Shown: one piece after another, positions 39,690-48,004 of the stretch
Layout: each line of letters opens with the position of its first letter
Position numbering within the stretch: the first letter of the stretch is position 1
Assembly (NCBI GenBank): GCA_041394285.1
Contig: JAWKIL010000026.1
Span: 1 to 64,000 of the forward strand
Source: CADEDH01 sp041394285
GTDB taxonomy: Bacteria; Actinomycetota; Acidimicrobiia; Acidimicrobiales; SZUA-35
Reading direction: 5' to 3'
Length of the DNA: 64,000 nt
Translations under genes and position numbers: made by a program
Notes under the pieces: generated by a model
What the model was told of the DNA's origin: nothing
The model's input: only the letters and a program-made list of their open reading frames with translations
The model's database searches: none

Positions 39690-42011
39690 TCAGGGCGTGG
39701 AGATCGGCGATGGTGCCGGACTCGCCGAAGCGGTCGACCCCCAGCGGGAGCTGGCGGGTCCCGAGGCCGAACCCAGCCAGGCCAGCGAGTGGCTGGCGGC
39801 ATCGTGCACGCTCACCACCGGCCGGCCCCGCTCAGCCGGTGGCACCAGGGCGTCGAGATGGGTGGCCGGGATGGCGGCCAACCCGCCCTCGATGGCCCGG
39901 CGCCGGGCCGCCTGCCAGGCCCGGAACACCCGGTCGGAGCTGGACAGATGGACCACGGTGGCGTCGACCCCCTCGGTGTCGAGGGCATCGGCCGCCGCCA
40001 CCGCCTCCACCACCGTCACCCCGGTGGTCACGATCGTGATCCCCGGTCGGCCCGACGGCGGACGCTCCACCAGCCGGTAGCCACCGGCCAGCACCTGGGC
40101 CCGCAGCCGGTCGGGGCCGAGCCGCTCCGCCACCGGGGCCAGCAGCCCCTGGTCGATCGGGCGGGTGCTGAGCCGCAGGTAGCACGACTCGCCGTCGGGC
40201 GCTCCCAGGCGGGCCAGGGCGTCGCACAGCAGCCAGTCCACCTCCGCTGCGAACGCCGGCTCGGCGTAGTTGATGCCGGGCAGCTCGGCCCCCACCGAGG
40301 GGGTGATCGTCGACTGGTGGGCCCCGCCCTCGGGGGCCAGCGTCACCCCCGACGGGGTTCCGGCCACCACGAACCGACTGCCGTTGTAGAGGCCGTAGAT
40401 CAGGGCGTCGAGGCCCCGCAGCACGAACGGGTCGTACACCGTGCCCACCGGCAGCAGATGCTGGCCGTGGTGCTCGTGGCTCAGCCCGAGCTGGCCCAGC
40501 AGCATGAACAGGTTCATCTCCGAGATCCCGAGCTCGATGTGCTGGCCGGTGGGGGAGGGGGCCCACTTGAGCAGCCGCTCGGCCCCGCCGTGGTCGTCAC
40601 GGGTGGTGGGCCAGAAGACCCCGGTCTTGTTTATCCAGCCTCCCAGGTTGGTGGAGATCGACACGTCGGGGGCGGTGGTGACGATCCGCTCGGCCAGGCC
40701 GGGCACATCGCCGAGGCGGGTCAGCACCCGGCCGAACGCCTCCTGCGTCGACACCTGGCCCGACGTGGCGACGGGGCCGGCGGCGGCCGGCACCGGGAGC
40801 GCGGGCCGGGGCGCCGGGGGGAGGTTGTTGATGTCGGCCCCCACAGCGGCGCACAGCCGGCCGGCGGGGGAGTCGGGATCGAAGCGGTCCCACTCGGTGG
40901 ACGGGGTGAGGCCCACCCGCTCCCGGAAGGCATCGATCTGGTCCGGGGTGAGCAGGGCGGCGTGGTTGAGCGGGTCGCCGGCGATGGGCAGGCCCCAGCC
41001 CTTGATGGTGTAGGCGAACACGGCGCTGGGTCGGTCGGTGTGCTCGTCGCACGATCGGAGGGTGCTCACCAGGAGCCCGAGATCGTGGCCTCCCAGATCG
41101 GTGACGATGGCCTTCAGCTCCTCGTCGTTGTGGTTGGAGGCCCAGTCCCGCACCGCGGTGTCGGCCCCCTGCAGCAGCTTGTGGCGCACGGCCGGGCCGG
41201 TGAGGGCGAACAGCGACTGGTAGGCCTCGTTGGGCATGGCGTCGATGTGGGCCCGCAGGGCGTCGCCCCCCGGCTCGGCGAAGGCGGTGGTCAGCCGGGA
41301 CCCGTACTTGGCCACGGCCACGTGCCATCCGGCGTCGCCGAAGAACTGCATGAGCCGGGTGGCCTGGATGTCGGGGATCACCCGGTCGAGGCTCTGGCGG
41401 TTGAGGTCGATGACCATGGTGAAGTTGCCGAGGTCGGCCGTGGTGGGGTCGCTGATCGCCTCCCACACGTTGCCCTCGTCCAGCTCGGCGTCGCCCACGG
41501 TGGCGATGAACCGGGCCGAGGGCAGGGGCCCGAAGTGACGGTCCACGTACCGGCGGGTGGCGGCCGAGAACAGGGGGGCGACGGCCCCCAACCCCACCGA
41601 CCCGGTGGAGAAGTCGGCCACGTCGGGGTCCTTGGTGCGCGACGGGTAGGCCTGGAGCCCGCCCCGCTGGCGCAGGGTGGTGAGGTAGGAGCGGTGGAGC
41701 TCGCCGGTGAGGTACTTGATGGCGTGGTAGACGGGGGAGGCGTGGGGCTTCACCGCCACCTTGTCCTCGCCGTTGATGTGGGCGAACCACAGGGCGGTCA
41801 TGATCGACACCATCGAGGCCGACGACGCCTGGTGCCCGCCCACCTTGATCGGCCCCGGCGCCCGCCGGTTGGCCACGTCGACGATGCGGGTGGCCAGCCA
41901 CAGCACCCGCTGCTCCACCTGCTTCAGCACGTCGAGCCCGGCCGGATCGAGGTCGACCGGGCGGACGGGTGGCCCCGGCCGGGGACGGTCGCCGTCAGAA
42001 GAGGTCTTCAC
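39690..42011 (-). CDS. transketolase-like pyruvate dehydrogenase E1 component, 3' end frameshifted
   Basis: A 773-residue reading frame from GTG 42011. Thiamine diphosphate landmarks: VGDAELDEGNVWEAISDPTTADLGNFTMVIDLN (GDG-like motif, near 185-215) and FALTGPAV, with a transketolase-type Pyr domain after residue 430 (WAPSPTGQHIELGISEMNLF). It resembles homodimeric E1/transketolase-like enzymes of actinobacteria. Near 39775 one C is missing from a CCC run. Restoring it yields GTRQLPLGVDRFGESGTIAD and an expected stop at 39637, so the present C-terminus (HSLAWLGSASGPASSRW...) is an artefact or mutation. The start overlaps the SDR stop by 17 nt. Substrate not certain. Confidence 0.82.
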   Translation of the reverse strand: MKTSSDGDRPRPGPPVRPVDLDPAGLDVLKQVEQRVLWLATRIVDVANRRAPGPIKVGGHQASSASMVSIMTALWFAHINGEDKVAVKPHASPVYHAIKYLTGELHRSYLTTLRQRGGLQAYPSRTKDPDVADFSTGSVGLGAVAPLFSAATRRYVDRHFGPLPSARFIATVGDAELDEGNVWEAISDPTTADLGNFTMVIDLNRQSLDRVIPDIQATRLMQFFGDAGWHVAVAKYGSRLTTAFAEPGGDALRAHIDAMPNEAYQSLFALTGPAVRHKLLQGADTAVRDWASNHNDEELKAIVTDLGGHDLGLLVSTLRSCDEHTDRPSAVFAYTIKGWGLPIAGDPLNHAALLTPDQIDAFRERVGLTPSTEWDRFDPDSPAGRLCAAVGADINNLPPAPRPALPVPAAAGPVATSGQVSTQEAFGRVLTRLGDVPGLAERIVTTAPDVSISTNLGGWINKTGVFWPTTRDDHGGAERLLKWAPSPTGQHIELGISEMNLFMLLGQLGLSHEHHGQHLLPVGTVYDPFVLRGLDALIYGLYNGSRFVVAGTPSGVTLAPEGGAHQSTITPSVGAELPGINYAEPAFAAEVDWLLCDALARLGAPDGESCYLRLSTRPIDQGLLAPVAERLGPDRLRAQVLAGGYRLVERPPSGRPGITIVTTGVTVVEAVAAADALDTEGVDATVVHLSSSDRVFRAWQAARRRAIEGGLAAIPATHLDALVPPAERGRPVVSVHDAASHSLAWLGSASGPASSRWGSTASASPAPSPISTP

Positions 42012-42708
42012 GTCGGCAGTTCACCACGATCTCGGGCACCGAGAGGTGATCGGGCAGGCACAGGGCCATGCTCACCAGCTCGGCCACGTCGGCCGGTTGC
42101 ACGATGGGCTCGGGCCCGGGGTCGACGTCGGCGATCATCGTGGTGTCCACGAAGCTGGGGCACAGGGCGACGGCCCGCACCCCGTGGTCCCAGCCGGCCT
42201 GGCGGGTGGCGTGGGTGAGGGCCAACAGCGCGTGCTTGGTCATGGCGTAGCCGGGGGCGAAGCCGTTGCGGACGCGCTTGGCCGACAGCGACGCCAGGTT
42301 GACCACCCGGCCGTGACCCGACCGGCACAGGTGGGGCCAGGCCAGCGAGGTGAGGCGGGCCGGAGCCTTCACGTTGACCGCCCACATGGTGTCCAGGGAC
42401 TCCTCGTCGAAGGCGTCGACGGCGAAGGGGGCCAGCACGCCGGCGTTGTTGACCAGGGCGTCGATCCCGCCGAAGTGCTCCGCCGTGGCCGTCACCCAGG
42501 CCTCGGCGCTGGCCGGGTCGTGGGCGTCGAAGTGGTGGTGGAGCACGGTCCCATGCGGCCAGGAGGGGGTCAGCCCGGCCAGCTGCTCGGGCCGGCGGGC
42601 ACCCAGGCTGAGGCGGAAACCGTCGGCCCGCAACCGCTCGGCCACCGCCCGGCCGATGCCCCGGGCCGCCCCGGACACCATCACCACCCTGTCGTCGGCC
42701 GCCAGCAT
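41995..42708 (-). CDS. SDR family oxidoreductase
   Basis: A 237-residue short-chain dehydrogenase from ATG 42708, where a TACGAT -10 box lies 7 nt upstream (an ORF extension to 42807 is rejected). The NAD(P) motif is MVSGAARGIGRAVAE (about 10-24), with NNAGVLAPF near 85, and the catalytic Tyr-x-x-x-Lys is PGYAMTKHALL (about 160). It is a general NAD(P)-dependent reductase/dehydrogenase of unknown substrate. It is followed immediately by the transketolase-like gene, so the pair may share a pathway. Confidence 0.9.
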   Translation of the reverse strand: MLAADDRVVMVSGAARGIGRAVAERLRADGFRLSLGARRPEQLAGLTPSWPHGTVLHHHFDAHDPASAEAWVTATAEHFGGIDALVNNAGVLAPFAVDAFDEESLDTMWAVNVKAPARLTSLAWPHLCRSGHGRVVNLASLSAKRVRNGFAPGYAMTKHALLALTHATRQAGWDHGVRAVALCPSFVDTTMIADVDPGPEPIVQPADVAELVSMALCLPDHLSVPEIVVNCRREDLF

Positions 42709-42715
42709 GGTCCGG

Positions 42716-42721
42716 ATCGTA
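42716..42721 (-). promoter_or_regulatory. -10 box TACGAT of the SDR gene
   Basis: Minus-strand TACGAT ends 7 nt before the ATG at 42708, which supports that start over the longer in-frame option. Confidence 0.5.
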
Positions 42722-42784
42722 GCCCCACCCTCCACACTGGTCGCCATGCCGTCGGAGCGTTCGTCGCCGTCATCGCCCACCTCG

Positions 42785-42832
42785 GATCCGGTGTCCCCGG
42801 CCATCACCGGTGATCGCCCGGGGCATCAGATC
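42785..42832. repeat. degenerate copy of inverted repeat family B
   Basis: The right arm CCCGGGGCATCAGATC (42817-42832) matches the family at 17615-17720, while the left arm is degenerate. It lies in front of cobT and argues that the cobT start is further downstream. Confidence 0.45.
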
Positions 42833-42880
42833 GAGACCGGTCGATCCGGCTCGCCGCTGTCGGCGGGCTCGGCGGCCGAG

Positions 42881-43945
42881 GTGGCGCTGGCCGAGGTGGT
42901 GGGATCGATCGGCGGGCTGAACGGGGCGGCGGCGGAGGCGGCCCGGGAGCGGGACGCCCGCCTCACCAAGCCGCCGGGCTCGCTGGGCCGCATCGAGTCG
43001 CTCGCCGTCCAGCTGGCCGCCATCGCCGGCGGCAGCCCGGCCCCGAGCCCCGAGCCGGCCGTGGTGGTGGTGTTCGCCGCCGACCACGGCGTCCACGCCG
43101 AGGGGGTCAGCCCCTGGCCCCAGGCGGTCACGGCCCAGATGGTGACCGGCATCTGCCGGGGTGGGGCCGCCATCAGCGTGATCACGAGGGCCAACGGCCT
43201 GGGGGTGCAGGTGGTCAACGCCGGGGTGGCAGTGCCCCTCGATGACCACGAGCTGCTCGTGAACCGGCCGGTGCGGGCGGGGTCCCGGAACCTGCGACGG
43301 GAGGCCGCGCTGACCCGGGCCGAGGCCGCCACCGCCGCGCTGCTCGGGGTGGAGGTGGGGACCCGCCTGGTGGATGAGCGGGGCGCCCGATGCCTGCTCA
43401 CCGGCGACATGGGCATCGCCAACACCACCCCGTCGGCGGCGGTGGTGGCCGCCATCACCGGGTTGGCGCCGGCCGACGTGACCGGCCGGGGCACCGGGAT
43501 CGACGACGCCACCCTGGCGGCCAAGACCCAGGTGGTGGCCGACGCCCTGGCCCGTCTGGCCGGCCGGCCTCCCCTGGAGCCCCTCGATCCCCTCGGCGTG
43601 CTGGCCGAGGTGGGGGGACTGGAGATCGCCGGGCTCGCCGGCCTGTGCCTGGCCGGGGCGGCGGCTCGGGTGCCGGTGGTGGTCGACGGGGTGATCGCCC
43701 TGGCCGGGGCGCTGGTGGCCTGCGCTCTGCAGCCGGCGGTGGCGGGATACCTGATCGCCGGCCACCGCTCGGTGGAGCCGGCCGCCGGCCGGGCCCTCGA
43801 CCACCTGGGCCTCGCCCCCCTGCTCGACCTCGACCTCCGCCTGGGTGAGGGCACCGGGGCAGCCCTGGCCTACCCCCTCGTGCGGGCCGCCGCCCTCGTC
43901 GCGGCCGAGATGGCCACCTTCGACGACCTCGGCATCGACGCCTGA
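42881..43945 (+). CDS. cobT: nicotinate-nucleotide--dimethylbenzimidazole phosphoribosyltransferase
   Basis: A 354-residue enzyme from GTG 42881, which gives the family's normal length. An ATG at 42746 would add 45 residues encoded partly by the repeat element. Motifs: KPPGSLGRIE (about 29-38), GADHGVHAEGVSPWPQAVTAQM (positions about 65-86), GDMGIANTTPSAAVV (about 175-189) and a C-terminal LGEGTGAALAYPLVRAA, where the catalytic Glu sits. It transfers phosphoribose from nicotinate mononucleotide to the lower base of cobalamin. No other cobalamin gene is nearby. Confidence 0.9.
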   Translation: MALAEVVGSIGGLNGAAAEAARERDARLTKPPGSLGRIESLAVQLAAIAGGSPAPSPEPAVVVVFAADHGVHAEGVSPWPQAVTAQMVTGICRGGAAISVITRANGLGVQVVNAGVAVPLDDHELLVNRPVRAGSRNLRREAALTRAEAATAALLGVEVGTRLVDERGARCLLTGDMGIANTTPSAAVVAAITGLAPADVTGRGTGIDDATLAAKTQVVADALARLAGRPPLEPLDPLGVLAEVGGLEIAGLAGLCLAGAAARVPVVVDGVIALAGALVACALQPAVAGYLIAGHRSVEPAAGRALDHLGLAPLLDLDLRLGEGTGAALAYPLVRAAALVAAEMATFDDLGIDA

Positions 43946-43970
43946 CCTGATCCGTCGCCCGGCCCGCCTG

Positions 43971-44013
43971 TCGCCGTCACCCTGGCCGCCTCTCGCCGTC
44001 ACCCTGGCCGCCT
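43971..44013. repeat. two-copy direct repeat CGCCGTCACCCTGGCCGCCTC
   Basis: A 20-21 bp sequence (core CGCCGTCACCCTGGCCGCCT) occurs twice in tandem, at about 43971 and 43993, in the cobT downstream spacer. Confidence 0.55.
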
Positions 44014-44048
44014 CGCGCCCGGCGATCGCCCTGCCCTGCGCCCTATCT

Positions 44049-44151
44049 GCGCGACGAAAACCGCGCTCCGCCGGCGTTCCGCGTCGCGAAACCTCCGATG
44101 GTCGTCGAAAACGTCGCGCAGATCGGCGGCGGGGCGCGGTTCTCGTCGCGC
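44049..44151. repeat. 25-bp inverted repeat in the cobT-lipoprotein spacer
   Basis: The left arm (44049-44073, begins GCGCGACGAAAACCGCGC) and right arm (44127-44151, begins CGGCGGGGCGCGGTTCTCGT) match at 23 of 25 positions as an inverted repeat. A shorter nested palindrome shares GTCGCGCAGAT. It could fold into a large cruciform or terminator between convergent genes. The reading frames through it carry no recognisable protein. Confidence 0.6.
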
Positions 44152-44202
44152 CGTTGGCGGGGTCGAGCGGGAGGGGAGCGCCCGGCGTGGGGGAGCCGGT
44201 GG

Positions 44203-45486
44203 TCAGCGGACGATGGGTTCTCCGGTGTCGACGACCTCGAACATGGAGCCGTTGAGCTTGTGGAGGTCGGACAGAGCCTGGTCGTTCCAGCGGGGATCGG
44301 GGGCACCGCTCAGCATCCAGTCGCTGCCGTTGTCGGCCAGGTACATGCCGTAGGTCTTGAGGGCGGCGCAGATCACCTGGGCCTCGGCGCTGAACGAGCT
44401 GCAGTCGGCGCTGGCCTTGAGCCGGAACCGGGCCCCCATCGGCGGCACCCCGGCGTCGGTGATCGAGCTGGCGTAGTGGGTGGCGGGCTTGATGTAGGCC
44501 CGCTGGGTGCGGGCGGCGGTGAAGCGCAGGGCGTGGTCGATGTGGCCCTGCACCACCACCTCGTCGTACGTGGCGAGCCCGGCGAAGATCGGCAGGCCGG
44601 CGGCGTCGGCCGAGGTCCAGCTGGCGGGACGCAGCCCGTTCGACCCCAGGTCGAAGACGGCACCCGAGCCGGCGTGCCAGCTGGACCCGCCGTCACTGGT
44701 GGACGCGTTGAACAGCTCGTAGAGCTTGCAGTTGGCGTCGTCGACCACCAGCAGGTGCCGGTCGCTGCCGTCCTCCACCGGCGCGTTGGCCGGGATGGGA
44801 TAGGGGCCGGGCTCGCTCTCGCCTGCGTAGTCGAAGCTCACCGGCACCCGGGGTTGGGAGCCGTTCACCACCACGTAGGGGATGCCGATGCCCTTGCCTT
44901 CCCACACGGTGCCGAAGTCGGGGTGGACCCGGCCACTGCCCAGGCTGGACACCCAGGCCGCCGACTGGGCGTGCACCGGCAGGCTGCGGACGTCGCGGTT
45001 CCACCAGTTGTCGGCCGGGAAGACCTGGCAGCGGACGGGGCCACCGCCGTTGAAGGCGTCGTTGGGGTCGCCGGGCTGGGCCTTCACACCGGGCGCCGCC
45101 GGGGCCGCCACCGGCTTGACCGTGGCCGACGGCGCCGGGCCGGTGCCCCCACCGTTGGCCGGGGCGGCCTTGGCCGTGGGGGCGGGCTGGGCGGCGGCCG
45201 GGGCCGGAGCGGCGGTGACCGGGGTGGAGCCGCTGGCCGGAGCGCCGCCCGGGGGGAGCGTGGGGGGCAGCACCGAGTCGGCAGCGGCCGTGGTGGTGAC
45301 GGTGGTCAGAGGTGCAGCGGTGGTGCTGGCGGGGTCGGTGACCGGGGGGAGCGAGGCGTCGGTGAGCAGGTTGTCGCCGGCGTGGGCGGTGTCGGGCCCG
45401 CTGCTGCACGCCGCCGCCAGGAGGGCGAAAGCCAGCCCGGCCAGCAGAGCTCGGATGCCGCCGGGGGATGGGGACGTCACGGACAC
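44203..45486 (-). CDS. exported lipoprotein with conserved C-terminal domain of unknown function
   Basis: A 427-residue protein from GTG 45486, chosen because CAGGAGAAC is its ribosome binding site and the longer ORF has no such site. The signal peptide ends in lipobox A-A-A-C with Cys27. A long Pro/Ala/Thr-rich linker (about 30-155) is followed by a globular domain containing NWWNRDVRSLPVHAQSA, HPDFGTVWEGKGIGIPYVVV, WHAGSGAVFDLGSNGLRPASW and HIDHALRFT. The pattern recurs in my memory of extracellular actinobacterial proteins, but I cannot name a function. Probably anchored on the outer face of the cytoplasmic membrane. Confidence 0.8.
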   Translation of the reverse strand: MSVTSPSPGGIRALLAGLAFALLAAACSSGPDTAHAGDNLLTDASLPPVTDPASTTAAPLTTVTTTAAADSVLPPTLPPGGAPASGSTPVTAAPAPAAAQPAPTAKAAPANGGGTGPAPSATVKPVAAPAAPGVKAQPGDPNDAFNGGGPVRCQVFPADNWWNRDVRSLPVHAQSAAWVSSLGSGRVHPDFGTVWEGKGIGIPYVVVNGSQPRVPVSFDYAGESEPGPYPIPANAPVEDGSDRHLLVVDDANCKLYELFNASTSDGGSSWHAGSGAVFDLGSNGLRPASWTSADAAGLPIFAGLATYDEVVVQGHIDHALRFTAARTQRAYIKPATHYASSITDAGVPPMGARFRLKASADCSSFSAEAQVICAALKTYGMYLADNGSDWMLSGAPDPRWNDQALSDLHKLNGSMFEVVDTGEPIVR

Positions 45487-45637
45487 GTTCTCCTGGTCGA
45501 ACCTCGGGCCCCTCGTCCGGCCCCAGCCTAGCGTCGGCATATCAGGCCTTCGATCTGTAGGCCCCGCCGCCCACGGCTGAGGCGCCGGAACGGCAGCCCG
45601 CCGCGAGCGGTTCGCCCCAGCAATGTCGCGCCCTGGC

Positions 45638-46675
45638 TCAGGATCGGGTGGTGATGCCGGCTTCCTCCACCCGGCCGTCGGCATGGCGGGCGAAGCGGCC
45701 CCGGTCGGCCGGGTGGACGGGGGCGTCGCTGGGCCAGGGCCAGCCGCCGAACTGGGTGCGGCGGTAGTCGGTGAACGCCTGGCGGATCTCGTCTTCGGTG
45801 CTCATCACGAAGGGGCCGTACTGGGCCACCGGCTCGGCGATCGGTCGACCCTGGAGCACCAGCAGCTCCACCGGTTCGGCCCCGGACACCAGCTCGGTGG
45901 CGGCCGAGGCATCGACGGTTGCCGCCGACGAGGAACCGAACGTCACGCCGCCGGCGGTGAGCCCGGCCCCCTCGAAGACGTACAGGGCCCGCACGGTTCC
46001 CTCCCCGGTGGCCGGCGGCAGGGTGCACCGGGCACCGGGGTCGAGCACGACGTGCCAGATGGCTACGTCGGCCTCGGGCCGGGAGGCCCACGACGACGGG
46101 GGCGGCGGAGGCGGCGTCAGGTCGCCGAACCGACCGGCGATCACGGTCACGGTGGCCGTGCGGCCCTCGCCATCGGTCTGATCCACCCGGGGGATGTCCT
46201 CGCTCCACAGCATGGAGAAGTGGGGACTGACCATCTTGTCGGCCGCCGGCAGGTTCATCCAGATCTGGAACAGCTCGACGTGGTTGGGGCCGTCCTCGTC
46301 GAGCAGGGGGAACATCTCGGAGTGGACGATGCCGCCCCCGGCCGTCATCCACTGGACGTCGCCCCGGCCGAACCGGGCCGCCGCCCCCAGCGAGTCGCTG
46401 TGGTCGATGTAACCGTTGCGGGCGAAGGTGATCGTCTCGAACCCCCGGTGGGGGTGCTGGGGAAAGCCGGGTACCACCAGCCCGTGGTACATGTTCCACC
46501 CGTCGAGACCGGCGAAGTCCTGCCCCAGCTGGCGGCCGGCCAGGGAGGCGGCAGGCGCCATCCGGCCGTCGCCGGCGGGATAGCGGTCGTCGTGGTGGAC
46601 ACAGAACAGGAACGGGTCCACGGTGGGCCATGGCGAGGGGCTGGGCGGCAGCTGGACCGGCTCGGTTTCGCTCAT
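45638..46675 (-). CDS. pirin family protein
   Basis: A 345-residue bicupin. The N-terminal cupin has FPQHPHRGFETITFARNGYIDHSDSLG and GDVQWMTAGGGIVHSEM (about 70-120), the four metal ligands of pirin (His, His, His, Glu), followed by HVELFQIWMNLPAADKM. The C-terminal cupin carries an inserted Pro-rich loop (about 200-215). Bacterial pirins include quercetinase and regulatory proteins. A perfect leaderless-type promoter (TATAGT 6 nt before ATG 46675) is shared back-to-back with the methyltransferase gene promoter. Confidence 0.9.
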   Translation of the reverse strand: MSETEPVQLPPSPSPWPTVDPFLFCVHHDDRYPAGDGRMAPAASLAGRQLGQDFAGLDGWNMYHGLVVPGFPQHPHRGFETITFARNGYIDHSDSLGAAARFGRGDVQWMTAGGGIVHSEMFPLLDEDGPNHVELFQIWMNLPAADKMVSPHFSMLWSEDIPRVDQTDGEGRTATVTVIAGRFGDLTPPPPPPSSWASRPEADVAIWHVVLDPGARCTLPPATGEGTVRALYVFEGAGLTAGGVTFGSSSAATVDASAATELVSGAEPVELLVLQGRPIAEPVAQYGPFVMSTEDEIRQAFTDYRRTQFGGWPWPSDAPVHPADRGRFARHADGRVEEAGITTRS

Positions 46676-46681
46676 TCTTTA

Positions 46682-46687
46682 ACTATA
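46682..46687 (-). promoter_or_regulatory. -10 box TATAGT of the pirin gene
   Basis: Minus-strand TATAGT ends 6 nt before ATG 46675. This TATA element (AACTATAGGG on the plus strand) lies in the spacer between divergent genes. Confidence 0.55.
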
Positions 46688-46726
46688 GGGTCGGGCCACG
46701 GTGTCGAATGGTGGTGACGTTTGTCC

Positions 46727-46732
46727 TACCCT
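46727..46732 (+). promoter_or_regulatory. -10 box TACCCT of the methyltransferase gene
   Basis: TACCCT ends 9 nt before GTG 46742, which suggests a leaderless message and decides between three candidate starts. Confidence 0.35.
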
Positions 46733-46741
46733 GGGGACCAG

Positions 46742-47614
46742 GTGGCTACTGACATGGCGTCCCTGCACCCCGACCAGGGGATTCCCCCCACGGGCCCGCT
46801 GCCCGGTGCGCCGGTGCGCCCCGTATCGGGCCTGCTGCCGCCGCCCGACCCCGACCGTCCGGCGTCGAGGGTCTTCGGTGAGGACCCGATCCTGTACGAC
46901 CGCTTCCGGCCCGGCTATCCCCGGGACCTGATGGAGACCGTGGTGTCGGGCACCGGCCGGGGCCCGGTGCTGGAGATCGGCGCCGGAACCGGCAAGGCCA
47001 CGCGGGCCCTGCTGGCCTTGGGCCGCCCGGTCTACGCCCTGGAGCCCGACCCCCGGATGGCGTCGGTGCTCGAGCTGAACTGCGGGCACGACAACGTATC
47101 GGTGGTGCGGGCCTCGTTGGAGGAGGCCAACCTGCCGGCGGAGGCGTTCCGGCTGGCGGTGGCGGCCCAGACCTGGCACTGGGTTGACCCGTCCTCCGCC
47201 TACGCTCGGGTGGCCGACGCCCTGGGCGACGAGGGCCGCCTCGCCCTCCTGTGGCACCATCCGCTCGACGATCAGGGGATGCTGGGCGAGGCCATGGAGC
47301 GCCTCTACGCGAGCCTCGCCCCGGGCATCGGGGCGATCTGGCCCGGCATGGAGGCCCGAGACTTCGATCCGCCCCGGGATCACGTGGGTGCCGCCAGCCG
47401 GTTCCGGGGCTGGACGTACCACGAGCACCGGTGGGAGCGCCGGCTCGACGCGGTGGGGCTGGTGGGTTGGCTCTGTTCCAGCTCGGCCCACCGCCTGCTC
47501 CCGGTGCCGGACCGGGTGGAGCTGATGACGGCGGTGGCCGCCCTGGTGCAGGAGCTGGGGGGCGAGGTGACGGTGGGAATGCGCACCGTGGCCCATATCG
47601 GTCTCCGGGTCTGA
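46742..47614 (+). CDS. class I SAM-dependent methyltransferase
   Basis: A 290-residue protein (GTG 46742; TTG 46721 and ATG 46754 are possible). Motif I VLEIGAGTGKATRALLALG (about 74-92), then YALEPDPRMASVLELN and a post-I acidic residue. AQTWHWVDPSSAY (about 140-152) is typical of small-molecule methyltransferases such as those of the UbiE/Tam type. The N-terminal 40 residues are Pro-rich and poorly conserved. Substrate unknown. It is followed by a small zinc-ribbon ORF. Confidence 0.85.
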   Translation: MATDMASLHPDQGIPPTGPLPGAPVRPVSGLLPPPDPDRPASRVFGEDPILYDRFRPGYPRDLMETVVSGTGRGPVLEIGAGTGKATRALLALGRPVYALEPDPRMASVLELNCGHDNVSVVRASLEEANLPAEAFRLAVAAQTWHWVDPSSAYARVADALGDEGRLALLWHHPLDDQGMLGEAMERLYASLAPGIGAIWPGMEARDFDPPRDHVGAASRFRGWTYHEHRWERRLDAVGLVGWLCSSSAHRLLPVPDRVELMTAVAALVQELGGEVTVGMRTVAHIGLRV

Positions 47615-47667
47615 GCCTCGGGCCCGTTTTCGCTCAGGCCGGCGTCGGGGGCGCCGATACGGGTGAG

Positions 47668-47844
47668 GTGAGCAGCCACTTCCGCGCCAACTCGATCGTG
47701 CCCCGCTACCGCCGGGTGGGCCTGCGCATGAGCTGCGCCCTCTGCGAGGTGGCCTGGACCGGTGCGGTCGATTCCCCCTGCTGGGTCTGCGGCGGCCCCG
47801 GCACCCCCGGCCCCCCTCCCTCCATCTATCCCGATATTGACTGA
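47668..47844 (+). CDS. small protein with paired CxxC (zinc ribbon-like)
   Basis: A possible 58-residue ORF (GTG 47668; an internal ATG 47728 would give 38). The Cys pairs CALC and CWVC spaced 13 residues apart (positions about 23-26 and 40-43 of the long form) look like a tiny zinc knuckle. The downstream tail PPPSIYPDID is acidic/proline-rich. The gene stops at the very edge of a tandem repeat array that ends inside the convergent enoyl-CoA hydratase gene. Function unknown; a DNA- or protein-binding zinc peptide is plausible. Confidence 0.45.
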   Translation: MSSHFRANSIVPRYRRVGLRMSCALCEVAWTGAVDSPCWVCGGPGTPGPPPSIYPDID

Positions 47845-48004
47845 GTGTCCCCTTCGGGGACCTGGAGTTTCGCTTCGCGGAAACTCCCTGGGTGTCCCCT
47901 TCGGGGACCTGGAGTTTCGCTTCGCGGAAACTCCCTGGGTGTCCCCTTCGGGGACCTGGAGTTTCGCTTCGCGGAAACTCAGTGCGTGTCCCCTTCGGGG
48001 ATCC
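47845..48004. repeat. tandem 47-bp double-hairpin units running into an enoyl-CoA hydratase gene
   Basis: Units start at 47845, 47892 and 47939, with a partial fourth at 47986. Each contains GTCCCCTTCGGGGAC (6-bp stem) and then GAGTTTC...GAAACTC (7-bp stem). The third unit contains the stop (47979-47981) and the fourth lies inside the last codons (PEGDTH) of the hydratase gene, so the array was seeded from that 3' end. Confidence 0.85.

Noticed and set aside
39789..42218. Forward ORF (809 codons) antisense to the transketolase-like gene
   Set aside because: Gly/His/Val-rich antisense frame with no domain; the minus strand shows the thiamine diphosphate enzyme.
42746..42880. Longer cobT start at ATG 42746
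   Set aside because: It would translate through the dispersed repeat and overlap the SDR promoter, and gives a protein longer than the family.
44043..44306. Minus-strand ORF within the inverted repeat spacer
   Set aside because: Its residues derive from the palindromic repeat and no known motif is present.
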